Below, in pieces: positions 55,401 to 63,142 of a stretch of 64,000 nt of DNA (position 1 is the first letter of the stretch; the number at the start of each line of letters is the position of its first letter). Both the position numbers and the translations under genes were made by a program. Under the pieces are notes generated by a model that saw only the letters and a list, made by a program, of their open reading frames with translations, was not told the origin of the DNA and ran no database searches. Source of the stretch: Acidimicrobiales bacterium (GTDB lineage Bacteria; Actinomycetota; Acidimicrobiia; Acidimicrobiales; SKKL01); contig JAXHLR010000009.1 in NCBI GenBank assembly GCA_034521975.1, positions 62,001 through 126,000 on the forward strand, written 5' to 3'.

Positions 55401-55447
55401 CGGTCATCGGTCGGTCAGGACCCACCGGTGGCGAGGACGGCGGGTAG
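52412..55447 (+). CDS. MFS transporter fused to two Liv-type ABC ATPases (MFS-LivF-LivG)
   Basis: A 1011-residue three-part protein. Residues of about 50-455 are a 12-helix major-facilitator transporter ([12 protein letters not shown] is its loop 2-3 motif). About 478-710 form a LivF-like ATPase with Walker [10 protein letters not shown], signature LSGGEQQML, Walker [14 protein letters not shown] and [10 protein letters not shown]. About 742-990 form a LivG-like ATPase with Walker A GPNGAGKT, a divergent signature LSTGSRRI, Walker [14 protein letters not shown] and IEHDMPLI. The reading frame is continuous, with good codon bias throughout, so it is not an assembly joint of separate genes with stops. 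The GTG start overlaps the LivHM stop. How an MFS unit works with an ABC motor is unknown. Confidence 0.93.
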   Translation: MTTHDTPSTDQGDEPEGPASRRRKATESGAGTRPLSERLRDWKPSNITQGAPVFPLFVLFGLNVVDELDREAFNVLLPNIRDHFGLGITGILTLVSVVGFFVLFLEIPLAHLADRRNRTRIAAGGAAAWGVASALTGAATNIWMVGGVRGAANLGRAVNGATHRPLLSDYYSINVRPAVFAAHDAANSIGRIIGPIAAGTLAFYFTWRTPFFVFAVPTMIFVLLALRLKEPVRGFHERQAHGADETTSTTEEAPASMAEAWRVLWQVRTLRRIWIATPVLAIPIFTLSPLLQLFYADVLGLDEYQRGLVSAATEPFQIVGLLIGIPIATKLMRKDPALLLKFLGVAGALQVVALFLLVFTENLPMVIAMRAALALVTSSTAPGLAAATSLIIPPRVRSMGFTIGNLFIIPSLLAGPILGALADQWGLRTSLIVLCPMILLGVAMITSAGPFITPDIHKVRTSTVAMAEVRKARDEGRAKLLLVKELDVHYDTVQVLFDVDFEIDEGEIIALLGTNGAGKSTLLKTISGLVEPSAGAIIFDGVNISNAPPNEIVRHGVVQVPGGKGIFPSLSVGENIRLAGWPYVDEPEYLQAATEEVLGHFPILRRRWNDAAGNLSGGEQQMLTLSMAFIAKPRLLMIDELSLGLAPVIVERLLEVVEAIRARGTTIILVEQSINVALTVAETAYFMEKGEIRFKGPTSELLERPDILRAVFLEGAASLEGADESPRVAARTRSNQDVDADAPVLRAEGLTRSYSGVLAVNDISFDLRRGEILGIIGPNGAGKTSLFDLLSGYLTPDRGRLWFDGRDITHLSPSARAGLGLGRSFQDARLFPGLTVKETISLALERTVEVRDPVATALGLPVVRDSERKVAARADELIGMLGLEAFATKFVRELSTGSRRIVDIACILAHEPTVILFDEPSSGIAQRESEALGPMLARIREVTGASLVVIEHDMPLIRSVSDEILALELGEVVIRGTPDEVMHDPRVVASYLGTNEAVIGRSGPTGGEDGG

Positions 55448-55566
55448 GCCCCAGGCCTCACGAACGACGGCGACTCGCCGATGGGGACATGGGTGGGGAT
55501 CGGACCTCGCCGCCACGGAGGTCGGTCCGAACATGGACCCAGTCGACAACACCCAGCGGGCGTCAC

Positions 55567-57663
55567 GTGAGCTCTGCCGAGATCGGTGACCGCGGGGGAC
55601 CGAACGGGCATCCCACCGGCTGGTGGAAGGCCGTCGTCGAACGGTCCTCCGACGTGCTCGTCGCGCTCGACGCGAGCGGCACCATCACCTATGTGAGCCC
55701 GTCGGTGCGTCGGGTCTTCGGGTGGGACGAGTCGGACCTGGTGGGCTCCACCGGCTTCCACCTCGTCCACACCGACGACTCCGACCGGATCCGGATGGTG
55801 CTCGAGCGAGGTCTCGGCGGCGGCACCCCCGATTCGTATCCCACCTTCCGGCTGCGCCACCAGAACGGCTCGTGGCGCCACGTCGAGGCTCGGGCGTCGA
55901 ACCTGCTCTCGCTTCCCGATGTGCAGGCGTTCATCATCAGCATCCGCGACGTGACCGAACGGGTGGAGGCCGAAGCAGCGGTCCAGCTCCGCGACGAGCG
56001 GTATCGGGCGGTGGTCCAGGCATCGCCCGAAGCGATCCTCATCCACCAGAACGAGACCGTGGTCCACGCCAACCCCGCGGCGGTGCGGCTCCTCGGTGCC
56101 AGCGACCGCTACGAGCTGGTCGGCTTGGACCCCGCGGACCTGGTCCAAGCCGAGCCCGACGACCCTCAGCCGGGCACGCCGACCGGGGTGACGGGGTTGG
56201 ATCGTCCGATCTCTCCGATCGATCGAATCGTGCGACGCCTCGACGGCAGCACCGTGGCGGTGGAGGTCACGAGCATCCCGACGATCTGGGACGGATTCGC
56301 GGCCATCCAGTTGATCGCCCGTGACGTCACCGAGGCGCGACAAGCCGACCAGACGCTGATGCACCTGGCCACCCACGACCCGCTCACCGGACTCCCCAAC
56401 CGCAACCTTCTCGAGGACCGGCTCCGCCATGCATCGGCCCGCGCCGTTCGCACCCAACGTCCCTTCGCCGTGCTCTTCGTCGACCTCGACCGCTTCAAGG
56501 TCATCAACGACACCTTCGGCCACCAGGTGGGTGACGAGGCGCTCCGCGAGGTGGCCGGCCGGCTGACCGAGGCGGTGAGGCCGGGTGACACCGTGGCCCG
56601 CTTCGGAGGCGACGAGTTCGCGGTCGTGGTCGAGGATCTGCTCGTGGCCGACACCGTCGACCTGGTCGTCGAGCGGGTTCACGCCGCCTTCGACGAGCCC
56701 ATCGTGGTCCGCGATCGTGAGATCAGCATCGGGGGGAGCATCGGTGTGGTGGTCGCCGAAGAGGGGGGCGATCCCCGCACGCTGCTCCGCGATGCCGACA
56801 CGGCCATGTACACCGCCAAGACCAAGGGACGTGGCCAAGCTGTACGGTTCGACGCCGCCCTCCGCGAGCAGGTGCATCGCCACGAGGAGTTGGAGCTCCG
56901 GCTGCGGGCGGCACTCGATGAGCACCAGGTGGTACTCGCGCTCCAGCCCCTGGTGAGGTTGGCCGATCGCAAGGTGGTTGGCGTCGAGGCACTGATGCGC
57001 TGGGACCATCCAGAGCGCGGACTGCTGCTACCCGAGGCCTTCCTCGAGGTCGCCGATGAATCCGGGATCCTGCCCGACCTGGGACAGGAGCTCTTCGAGC
57101 TCGCCTGCGCCGACGCGGCGCGTTGGCGCACGTCCCGCCAGGGTCCCGACGGGGGCGAGGTGCCGTGGATGAGCATCAACGTCGCCGCCAGCGAGCTGTT
57201 CCACCCGGGGTACGCGAGCCGGATCTTACAAACGCTCTCGGACCACGGGCTGCCGCCCACCAGTCTCTACCTCGAGCTCGGCGAGGACGCGATCCTCGAC
57301 GATCCGGTGGGGGCCGTCGAGGCCCTCCGGCCGCTGCGCGAGGCAGGTGTGTCGGTGGCCATCGACGACTTCGGCACCGGGTACACCTCGCTCACGACCC
57401 TGCGACGCCTCGGGCCCGACCTCCTCAAGATCGATCAGTTCTTCGTCGAGCGGATGACCGAGTCACCGTCGGATGCCGCCATGGTCCGAGCCGTGATCCA
57501 GATGGGGCATGCGCTGGGGATCCCGGTGGCGGCCGAAGGCGTCGAGCTCGTGGAGCAACAGAACTTCCTGACCGTCCTGGGATGCGATGTGGCCCAGGGG
57601 TTCCTCATCGCTCGACCCGGCCCGCTCTCCTCGCTCGACTCGGTCTTCGACCCCGGTCACTGA
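55567..57663 (+). CDS. PAS-PAS-GGDEF-EAL cyclic-di-GMP signalling protein
   Basis: A bifunctional-looking protein of about 698 residues. Two PAS domains (about 20-135 and 140-255) precede a GGDEF domain (265-430) with the intact RFGGDEF site and an RxxD (RPGD) five residues upstream, the usual product-inhibition site. An EAL domain (437-690) has VEALMRW, LELGEDAI, IDDFGTGYTSL, LKIDQFF, AAEGVE and DVAQGF, so the metal and catalytic residues of a phosphodiesterase look intact. No transmembrane helix is seen, so it senses something in the cytoplasm. GTG 55567 is the likely start, though weakly supported; ATG 55489 is possible. It makes and breaks c-di-GMP according to the PAS input. Confidence 0.92.
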   Translation: MSSAEIGDRGGPNGHPTGWWKAVVERSSDVLVALDASGTITYVSPSVRRVFGWDESDLVGSTGFHLVHTDDSDRIRMVLERGLGGGTPDSYPTFRLRHQNGSWRHVEARASNLLSLPDVQAFIISIRDVTERVEAEAAVQLRDERYRAVVQASPEAILIHQNETVVHANPAAVRLLGASDRYELVGLDPADLVQAEPDDPQPGTPTGVTGLDRPISPIDRIVRRLDGSTVAVEVTSIPTIWDGFAAIQLIARDVTEARQADQTLMHLATHDPLTGLPNRNLLEDRLRHASARAVRTQRPFAVLFVDLDRFKVINDTFGHQVGDEALREVAGRLTEAVRPGDTVARFGGDEFAVVVEDLLVADTVDLVVERVHAAFDEPIVVRDREISIGGSIGVVVAEEGGDPRTLLRDADTAMYTAKTKGRGQAVRFDAALREQVHRHEELELRLRAALDEHQVVLALQPLVRLADRKVVGVEALMRWDHPERGLLLPEAFLEVADESGILPDLGQELFELACADAARWRTSRQGPDGGEVPWMSINVAASELFHPGYASRILQTLSDHGLPPTSLYLELGEDAILDDPVGAVEALRPLREAGVSVAIDDFGTGYTSLTTLRRLGPDLLKIDQFFVERMTESPSDAAMVRAVIQMGHALGIPVAAEGVELVEQQNFLTVLGCDVAQGFLIARPGPLSSLDSVFDPGH

Positions 57664-57750
57664 GGCGCGCCCCGCCGGACCCGCGCGATTCCAGCCCCGT
57701 GTAGCGCCGCGCGACCGTTGCAGAGCGTGCGATCCCGCCCGGCGAGGCCC

Positions 57751-57756
57751 TAGAAT
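57751..57756 (+). promoter_or_regulatory. Candidate -10 element TAGAAT ahead of the small SHOCT-like gene
   Basis: TAGAAT is the closest match to TATAAT in this part of the window. A transcript starting near 57763 would begin with the structured leader at 57766. No good -35 is found. Confidence 0.45.
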
Positions 57757-57765
57757 GGGTCCACC

Positions 57766-57832
57766 GTGCCCGGTGCCCTCGCGAGCGCCGCGCTTTCGGC
57801 GGAAGCGCAAGGCTGCCCCGCTGGGCGGGCAC
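57766..57832 (+). ncRNA. Candidate structured RNA leader
   Basis: GTGCCCG (57766-57772) pairs with CGGGCAC (57826-57832) to close a domain. The domain contains GCGCTT-TCGGCGG-AAGCGC (57790-57808) and a short GCCC-CGCT-GGGC helix (57815-57826; its last base overlaps the closing stem). The result resembles a three-way junction starting a few bases after the likely transcription start and ending 34 bases before the ATG at 57867. I do not recognise it as a known riboswitch, and it lacks tRNA features. In DNA this GC-rich, chance pairing is a real alternative. Confidence 0.35.
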
Positions 57833-57866
57833 GATCACCGATGTCGATTGCAAGGGACCCACTGTC

Positions 57867-58175
57867 ATGGGAGCCAACCGCACCACGTTCGAGAAGCTGC
57901 AGCGCGACCGGGCCAAGAAGGCCAAGGCAGACGCCAAGCGCGCCCGACGGATGGGGCTCGAGACCCCCGCCACCTCCGACGAGCGGTCAGACCCCGGACC
58001 AGACACCGCTGTCGGTGGCGAATGGGACCTCGGGCCGAGCGAGAAGCCGCTGTCCGCCTCCGAGCTGCTGGTCCTGGTCGAACAGCTCCAGCAGCAGTTC
58101 GACTCCAAGGCCATCTCGTTCGAGGAGTACGAGGAGCGCAAGGCCGACCTCATGGCCCGGCTCCCGATCGACTGA
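57867..58175 (+). CDS. Small SHOCT-like protein, 102 residues
   Basis: A small soluble protein. The N-terminal 30 residues are strongly basic (FEKLQRDRAKKAKADAKRARR), which would suit binding to nucleic acid. A polar middle is followed by a C-terminal helical pair, LVLVEQLQQQFDSKAISFEEYEERKADL, close to the SHOCT pattern often found at protein ends as an oligomerisation or binding module. AAGGGA lies nine bases before the ATG. It has a long, possibly structured leader and precedes ung by 39 bases, so the two may be transcribed together. No function can be assigned; a nucleic-acid-associated role is only a suggestion. Confidence 0.75.
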   Translation: MGANRTTFEKLQRDRAKKAKADAKRARRMGLETPATSDERSDPGPDTAVGGEWDLGPSEKPLSASELLVLVEQLQQQFDSKAISFEEYEERKADLMARLPID

Positions 58176-58214
58176 GCCCGCTGGCCGCGGCGCTTCGACC
58201 ACACGCCTGCATCC

Positions 58215-58895
58215 GTGCCCAAGACCGACTGGAACCCCGTCCTCCGCGACCAGCTCGATGCCCCCTACTGGTCCGAGCTGCAGGAGTTCGTCGCCAGCGA
58301 GCGGCACGCGCACCGGGTCTATCCCCCACCGCAGCAGGTGTTCGCCGCGCTGCACCTCACCCCGTTCGCCTCGGTCCGGGCGGTCATCCTCGGCCAGGAC
58401 CCCTACCACGGGCCCGGACAGGCACACGGCCTGTGCTTCTCGGTCCCCGGCGGTGTCGACATCCCTCCGTCGCTGCGCAACATCTACGCCGAGCGCGAGT
58501 CGGACCTCGGCCTGGCTCCACCCGACCACGGCAACCTCGAGGCCTGGGCACGTCAGGGGGTGCTGTTGCTCAACGCCACGCTCACCGTCCGTGCCGGCCG
58601 TGCCGGTTCCCACAACGGCAAGGGTTGGGAGCGGTTCACCGACCAGGTCATCCGTGCGGTGGCCGCCAAGCCCGACCGCGTCGTGTTCATCCTGTGGGGA
58701 GCTGCGGCACGCAAGAAGAAGGAGCTGGTCGCCCAGGTCGGCGCTCACCGACATGGCGTGATCGAGAGCCCCCACCCTTCTCCGCTGTCGGCCAGCAGCG
58801 GGTTCTTCGGCAGCCGCCCTTTCTCGCGAACCAACGCCGCCCTCGAGGAAGCCGGACGCGAGCCCGTCGACTGGAGGGTCGACGGAGAGCACTGA
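58215..58895 (+). CDS. ung: Uracil-DNA glycosylase, family 1
   Basis: A 226-residue Ung that removes uracil from DNA at the start of base-excision repair. The water-activating Asp is in GQDPYHGPGQAHGLCFS, the uracil-specificity Asn in LLLNATLTVRAGRAGSH, and the catalytic His in ESPHPSPLSAS, all as in the E. coli enzyme, and the length is normal. GTG 58215 has no strong ribosome-binding site and may rely on coupling to the small gene before it. The gene converges with a DrrB-type permease gene after a 23-base gap. Confidence 0.96.
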   Translation: MPKTDWNPVLRDQLDAPYWSELQEFVASERHAHRVYPPPQQVFAALHLTPFASVRAVILGQDPYHGPGQAHGLCFSVPGGVDIPPSLRNIYAERESDLGLAPPDHGNLEAWARQGVLLLNATLTVRAGRAGSHNGKGWERFTDQVIRAVAAKPDRVVFILWGAAARKKKELVAQVGAHRHGVIESPHPSPLSASSGFFGSRPFSRTNAALEEAGREPVDWRVDGEH

Positions 58896-58918
58896 TCCAC
58901 GGACCGAGCGGCCTCGGG

Positions 58919-59746
58919 TCAGCGCTTGGCGGTCGCCGCGAACTTCCGGGTGGCGACGACGGCGAACACCACGGTGATGGCGACCGCCCAGCCCAGCGCG
59001 ATCCACGGATCGTTGCCGGCCTCTCGGCCGTTGTAGAGGGCTCGAGTCGCGTCGGTGAGGGTCGTGAAGGGGTTGTGCTCGGCGACGGGCTGGAGCCATC
59101 CCGGCATCGTCGAGGGGGAGACGAAGGCCGACGACACGAACGTGAGCGGGAACATCCAGATGAACCCACCGGAGTTGGCCGCCTCGACGGTCTTCACCGA
59201 CAGGCCGATCCAGGCCTGGATCCAGCTGAACGCGTAGCTGAAGGCGAGCAGCAACAAGGTGGCCATGACCGCTCCACTCACGGTCCCGTCGAAGCGGAAG
59301 CCGACCAGCAGCGCCAGACCGATCATCATCACGAAGGTCAAGATGTTGCGCACCAGATCGGACAGCGTGCGCCCGATCAGGACTGCACCCTGCGCGATCG
59401 GCAGGGAGCGGAGTCGGTCCACGATGCCCTTGGTGAGGTCCTCGGCCAGGCCGACCCCGGTGAAGGCCGACCCCCACAGCACGGTCTGGGCGAAGATGCC
59501 CGGGATGAGGAACTGCTTGTAGTCGTCGTAGTCGGGCACCATGATCGCCCCGCCGAACACGTAGACGAACATGACGACGAACATGACCGGCTGCACCGCG
59601 GCGTAGACCAAGAGCTCGGGACTTCGGGGCATCGCCCGCAGGTGGCGCAGGGCCTCGACCCAGCTGTCCCGCAGGATCAACAGTCGGCGATGGTGCGCTC
59701 CGCGGGCGTACCCGGCGTCGGGTGCGGCATCGACCCCGGCGATCAT
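58919..59746 (-). CDS. ABC-2 type permease (DrrB-like)
   Basis: A 275-residue membrane protein with six hydrophobic helices. The N-terminal amphipathic segment LRHLRAMPRSPELLVYA leads into the first helix, and VGLAEDLTKGIVDRLRSLPI is the conserved cytoplasmic loop of ABC-2 exporters that couples to the ATPase. It resembles daunorubicin-resistance DrrB proteins. Together with the ATPase it should export a hydrophobic drug, lipid or glycolipid. Its ATG overlaps the stop of the ATPase gene (ATGA), so they form a translationally coupled pair. The substrate is unknown. Confidence 0.92.
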   Translation of the reverse strand: MIAGVDAAPDAGYARGAHHRRLLILRDSWVEALRHLRAMPRSPELLVYAAVQPVMFVVMFVYVFGGAIMVPDYDDYKQFLIPGIFAQTVLWGSAFTGVGLAEDLTKGIVDRLRSLPIAQGAVLIGRTLSDLVRNILTFVMMIGLALLVGFRFDGTVSGAVMATLLLLAFSYAFSWIQAWIGLSVKTVEAANSGGFIWMFPLTFVSSAFVSPSTMPGWLQPVAEHNPFTTLTDATRALYNGREAGNDPWIALGWAVAITVVFAVVATRKFAATAKR

Positions 59747-60738
59747 GTCGCCCCCACCTCGGCGGTCCTGGACCGCTGCCCCTGGTCCTCGGCGGGGGGA
59801 TCGTCGACAGGATGCCCGGTGAGGGCGAAGAACACGTCGTCGAGCGTCGCGCGCGCGGTCGCAACGTCGTCCACCACAAGTCCCAGGTTGTCGAGATGAC
59901 GGATGAGCCGCGGGACCACGCCGTCGAGGGTCTCGACGGGAACCCGCACCGAGCGGCCGCCGGGATCGACCACCAGCTCACCGCAGGCGTGAGGCGCCAA
60001 GACCTCCCGGGCCCGGTCGATGTCGCGGTGGTCGGCCAGGGTCACGACCACCTGCTCGCCACCCACCCGGCGCTTCAGATCGGCGGGCGTGCCACGAGCG
60101 ATGACCCTGCCCAGGTCGATCACCGCGATCTCGTCGGCGAGCCGGTCGGCTTCGTCGAGGTACTGAGTGGTGAGCAGCGTCGTGGTGCCGGCGGCGGTGA
60201 GCTCGTCGATGAGCTCCCACACCGCGATCCTGCTCCGGGGGTCGAGCCCGGTGGTCGGTTCATCGAGGAACAGCACTGCGGGATCGCCGACCAGGCTCAT
60301 CGCGATGTCGAGCCGTCGGCGCATGCCCCCCGAGTAGCCGCCGGTGACCCGTGACCCGGCCTCGACGAGGTCGAACCGCTCGAGCAGTTCCGAGGCGCGG
60401 CGCCGTGCCTCACGCTTGGGCCGGTGGAACAACCGGCCCACGTGCTCGAGGTTCTCGAAGCCGGTGAGGCGCTCGTCGACCGCGGCGTACTGGCCGGTGA
60501 GTCCGATGCGGGCGCGCGCTTCGCGGGGGTCGGCCATCACATCGATGCCATCGATCCATGCCCGCCCCGCGTCGGGCGCGAGCAGGGTGGTGAGGATTCG
60601 CACCGCGGTGGTCTTGCCCGCGCCGTTGGGCCCGAGGACACCGAGCACGCTCGACCGGGCCACCTCCAGATCGACGCCCCGGAGCGCCTCGGTCGTTCCG
60701 AACCGCTTCGTCAGGCCCTCGGCCACCACCGCGTTCAT
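59743..60738 (-). CDS. ABC transporter ATP-binding protein (DrrA-like)
   Basis: A 331-residue ATPase of the DrrA type. Walker A is [14 protein letters not shown], the Q-loop is IGLTGQYAAVDE, the signature is YSGGMRRRLDIA and Walker B is VLFLDEPTTGLDPRS. The C-terminal 90 residues carry the DUF4162-like regulatory domain of drug and lipid exporters. The start is uncertain: ATG codons at 60738, 60750 and 60801 are in frame; 60738 begins just before the conserved domain. It is divergent from the ArsR-fusion gene, and its promoter must lie near the arsenic operator. It overlaps the permease gene by four bases. Confidence 0.92.
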   Translation of the reverse strand: MNAVVAEGLTKRFGTTEALRGVDLEVARSSVLGVLGPNGAGKTTAVRILTTLLAPDAGRAWIDGIDVMADPREARARIGLTGQYAAVDERLTGFENLEHVGRLFHRPKREARRRASELLERFDLVEAGSRVTGGYSGGMRRRLDIAMSLVGDPAVLFLDEPTTGLDPRSRIAVWELIDELTAAGTTTLLTTQYLDEADRLADEIAVIDLGRVIARGTPADLKRRVGGEQVVVTLADHRDIDRAREVLAPHACGELVVDPGGRSVRVPVETLDGVVPRLIRHLDNLGLVVDDVATARATLDDVFFALTGHPVDDPPAEDQGQRSRTAEVGAT

Positions 60739-60844
60739 GAGCCCACCCATGGCGATCCCCGCCGACCGATCACCCTCGTGCCGATTCGCATCAAGGGCCA
60801 ATCACACCACGCCCGGCACCGACGAGGCCACTCACCACCGATCG

Positions 60845-60862
60845 ACTCAATCCGCGTTGAGT
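60845..60862. promoter_or_regulatory. ArsR-type operator candidate
   Basis: ACTCAA-N6-TTGAGT is a perfect inverted repeat with the TCAA-N6-TTGA core usual for ArsR-family sites. It ends three bases before TACGAT (60866-60871), a -10 element that is itself six bases before GTG 60878. Binding here would cover the -35 region and block a leaderless transcript. The position next to an ArsR gene supports autoregulation. Confidence 0.65.
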
Positions 60863-60877
60863 GATTACGATGGCGAC

Positions 60878-61603
60878 GTGCCCCACTCGTCGACATCGGA
60901 CTCGTCGCTCCACGTGCGGGCGACACGGCACGCGGCCTTGGGCGACCCGAGCCGCCTCGCCATCGTCGACTCGTTGGCCATCTCCGACCGCTCACCGGCC
61001 GAGCTCGGCCGGTCGTTGCAGCTGCCTTCGAACCTGCTCTCCCACCACCTCGACGTCCTGGAGCGGGTGGGCCTGGTCGAACGAACACCCTCCAGCGGCG
61101 ACCGGCGTCGCCGCTATGTGCGCCTGCTCCTGCAGGTGCCGTACCTCCCCGACGTGGTGCGGACGCCGGCTCGACCGGCGTTGTTCGTGTGCACCCACAA
61201 CTCGGCGCGAAGCCAGCTCGCGGCCGCGCTCTGGCGGTCGGTCACCGGCGAGCACGCCCTCTCGGCGGGCACCGATCCCAGCGACCGCGTGGCCCCCGGC
61301 GCGATCAGAGCGGCCCGCCGCGCCGGCCTCGACCTGGGCGACGCCCGTCCACGACCTCTCCACGAGGTCGTCGACCCACCCTCGCTCGTGGTCACCGTGT
61401 GCGACCGGGCCCACGAGGCTCTCGGGCCCGTGCCGAGCCACCTCCACTGGTCGGTCCCCGACCCGGTCGTCGCCAACACCCCGGAGACCTTCGACCGAGT
61501 CGTCGTCGAGCTCCGCGGACGCATCGAGCGCTGCTTCGCCCCCAGTGCGGGCGGCACGGCGCATCGCTCCCCTCCCCCACCCGAAGGAAGGCACGATCCA
61601 TGA
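60878..61603 (+). CDS. ArsR-type regulator fused to a low-molecular-weight phosphatase/arsenate-reductase domain
   Basis: A 241-residue fusion. Residues of about 8-80 form an ArsR winged helix (SPAELGRSLQLPSNLLSHHLDVLERVGLV). From about residue 98 comes a low-molecular-weight phosphatase fold with the CX5R loop FVCTHNSARSQLAAAL. The redox cysteines seen in the next gene's product are replaced, with one in TVCDRAH, so reductase activity is uncertain; the domain may sense arsenate or phosphotyrosine-like ligands. GTG 60878 is six bases after a TACGAT hexamer, which favours a leaderless start; TTG 60857 is the alternative. It overlaps arsC by four bases. Such fusions occur in actinobacteria. Confidence 0.85.
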   Translation: MPHSSTSDSSLHVRATRHAALGDPSRLAIVDSLAISDRSPAELGRSLQLPSNLLSHHLDVLERVGLVERTPSSGDRRRRYVRLLLQVPYLPDVVRTPARPALFVCTHNSARSQLAAALWRSVTGEHALSAGTDPSDRVAPGAIRAARRAGLDLGDARPRPLHEVVDPPSLVVTVCDRAHEALGPVPSHLHWSVPDPVVANTPETFDRVVVELRGRIERCFAPSAGGTAHRSPPPPEGRHDP

Positions 61604-62025
61604 CCACCGAAGCACCTGAGGTTCTCTTCGTCTGTGTCCACAACGCCGGCCGGTCCCAGATGGCGGCCGCCCTGTTGCAGCACCACGCGGGCGACCGGGT
61701 CGTGGTTCGCTCGGCGGGCACCGCCCCCGCCGAGGAGATCAACCCCGCCGTCGTCGATGCCATGGCCGAAGTCGGGATCGACCTGCTCGCGTCCGGCGCT
61801 CACCCCAAGGCGCTCGATGACCCCGCCGTCGAGGCCTCCGACGTGGTGATCACCATGGGCTGTGGTGACGAGTGCCCCTTCTACCCCGGCAAGCGATACC
61901 TCGACTGGTCATTGGACGACCCCGCCGGCAAGGGGGTCGAGGCGGTGCGTCCCATCCGCGACGACATCGACCGCCGGGTCCGCGAGCTGCTCGACGAACT
62001 CGTACCCGACACCGCCACCTCGTAG
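61600..62025 (+). CDS. arsC: Arsenate reductase, low-molecular-weight phosphatase type
   Basis: A 141-residue reductase that converts arsenate to arsenite. The catalytic loop is FVCVHNAGRSQMAAAL (CX5R). MGCGDECPFYPGKRY holds the second and third redox cysteines, and DWSLDDPAGK is the family's general-acid region. Whether it uses thioredoxin or mycothiol cannot be decided by eye; the short length and an actinobacterial host fit either. GAAGGAAGG precedes the ATG, which overlaps the stop of the ArsR fusion gene (ATGA). No arsenite efflux gene is next to it, so arsenite must leave through a pump encoded elsewhere. Confidence 0.93.
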   Translation: MTTEAPEVLFVCVHNAGRSQMAAALLQHHAGDRVVVRSAGTAPAEEINPAVVDAMAEVGIDLLASGAHPKALDDPAVEASDVVITMGCGDECPFYPGKRYLDWSLDDPAGKGVEAVRPIRDDIDRRVRELLDELVPDTATS

Positions 62026-62049
62026 CGCCACGGTCGCGACCCTCGCCCG

Positions 62050-63132
62050 CTACCGCTCGGTGGTCGCTGCCTCGAAGCCCGACCAGCGGTGGGTCGTGAA
62101 GTCGTAGAGCTTGCAGGTGCGGAAGATGTGCCTGACCGTGCGCCACCGGAACCGGTAGGTGGTGATCTCGTCGCCGTGGACGGCCGCCAGGTCGGCCGAG
62201 GCGCCCGCGAGCCGGTAGAAGGGGATGCGGGTGTCCACGTGGTGGGGCGTGTGCACGAGGATGTGGTGGGTGAGGTGCTCCCACACCGGGTTGCACCGGA
62301 TCGTGATCGAGCTGCGGAGCTGTCCGTCGAGGGCGCTCCACTCGCGACGCTCGTCGTAGAAGGCCACGTCGGGGTGGGTGTGGTGCAGGTAGACGAAGAA
62401 CGCGATGAACCACGTGAACACCACGAAGGGAACAACGACCGCGGCCACCGCGGCGACCGGACCACCGAGGAGCCACGCCACCGTGCCCAGCCCCAGGGCG
62501 TAGGCCAGCGTGATGACCTTGGTGGCGCCCACCCCGCGGGTCCTGCGGGCTCGGGGGTCGGGGCGGAAGCGCACCATGCCCTGCCACCACACCCGCAACA
62601 GGTAGTGCAGCGCACAGGTGACGGGGTGGCGTTCGAGCCGGTACACGAGCCGGCTCCATCGGCTGGCAGCGCGGTACTCGTCGATGGTCCACGGTCGCCA
62701 GATCCAGTCGATGGTGCTCAGGCTGGTGAACCCGTGGTGAACCTTGTTGTGGCCGAACACCCAGAGTCGGTACATGTTCAGCGACGGGAGCATGGCGATG
62801 GTGCCGAGCACCTCGGACACGCGGTCGGAGTCGAACAGCGCCCCGTGGGCGGCGTCGTGGCCCCACACGAACGCGAACGCCACCGCGAACCCGGCGAGGA
62901 CGCCGAAGCCGATGGTGAGCACCGGGTTGGCGACCACGATGGCGGCGGCGATCAGCGCGGTGTACAGCGCCAGGTCGAACGCCAGGGTCAGCAGCGCCCG
63001 CGCGGTCGAACGCTCGTAGCAGCGTGGGGAGAACGCGGCGCGCACCTGACCGAGGGTGAGCCGGCGTGGGGAGTGGGGAGCCGGCTCGGCGGTCTGGGCG
63101 GCATCTGGGGTGGTGATCGTCGAACTGCTCAT
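62050..63132 (-). CDS. Membrane fatty-acid desaturase
   Basis: A 360-residue di-iron membrane desaturase. Three histidine clusters are in place: HDAAH (about 91-95), HNKVHH (about 128-133) and, near the C-terminus, HHILVHTPHH. An extra HHTHPD lies in between. Hydrophobic pairs flank them, giving four membrane passes. It is predicted to introduce a double bond in an acyl chain using oxygen and electrons from ferredoxin or a similar donor. ATG 63132 lies eight bases after a TAGGCT hexamer, with no ribosome-binding site. A perfect 20-bp palindrome overlaps that hexamer, so control by a TetR-like repressor sensing acyl-CoA is likely. Confidence 0.9.
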   Translation of the reverse strand: MSSSTITTPDAAQTAEPAPHSPRRLTLGQVRAAFSPRCYERSTARALLTLAFDLALYTALIAAAIVVANPVLTIGFGVLAGFAVAFAFVWGHDAAHGALFDSDRVSEVLGTIAMLPSLNMYRLWVFGHNKVHHGFTSLSTIDWIWRPWTIDEYRAASRWSRLVYRLERHPVTCALHYLLRVWWQGMVRFRPDPRARRTRGVGATKVITLAYALGLGTVAWLLGGPVAAVAAVVVPFVVFTWFIAFFVYLHHTHPDVAFYDERREWSALDGQLRSSITIRCNPVWEHLTHHILVHTPHHVDTRIPFYRLAGASADLAAVHGDEITTYRFRWRTVRHIFRTCKLYDFTTHRWSGFEAATTER

Positions 63133-63142
63133 GGCCCGAGAG

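Noticed and set aside
55503-55523. A terminator after the MFS-ATPase fusion
   Set aside because: GACCTC/GAGGTC is only 6 bp and lies 56 bases past the stop, too weak to call.
54814-55566. N-terminal extension of the GGDEF-EAL protein
   Set aside because: The extra sequence overlaps the LivG-like domain in another frame and has no domain; the PAS domain begins just after 55567.
57766-57832. A tRNA gene, suggested by a 7-bp closing stem
   Set aside because: The enclosed 53 bases lack the T-loop GTTCGA, a D-loop GG and an anticodon arm of the right size. The element is kept only as a possible structured leader.
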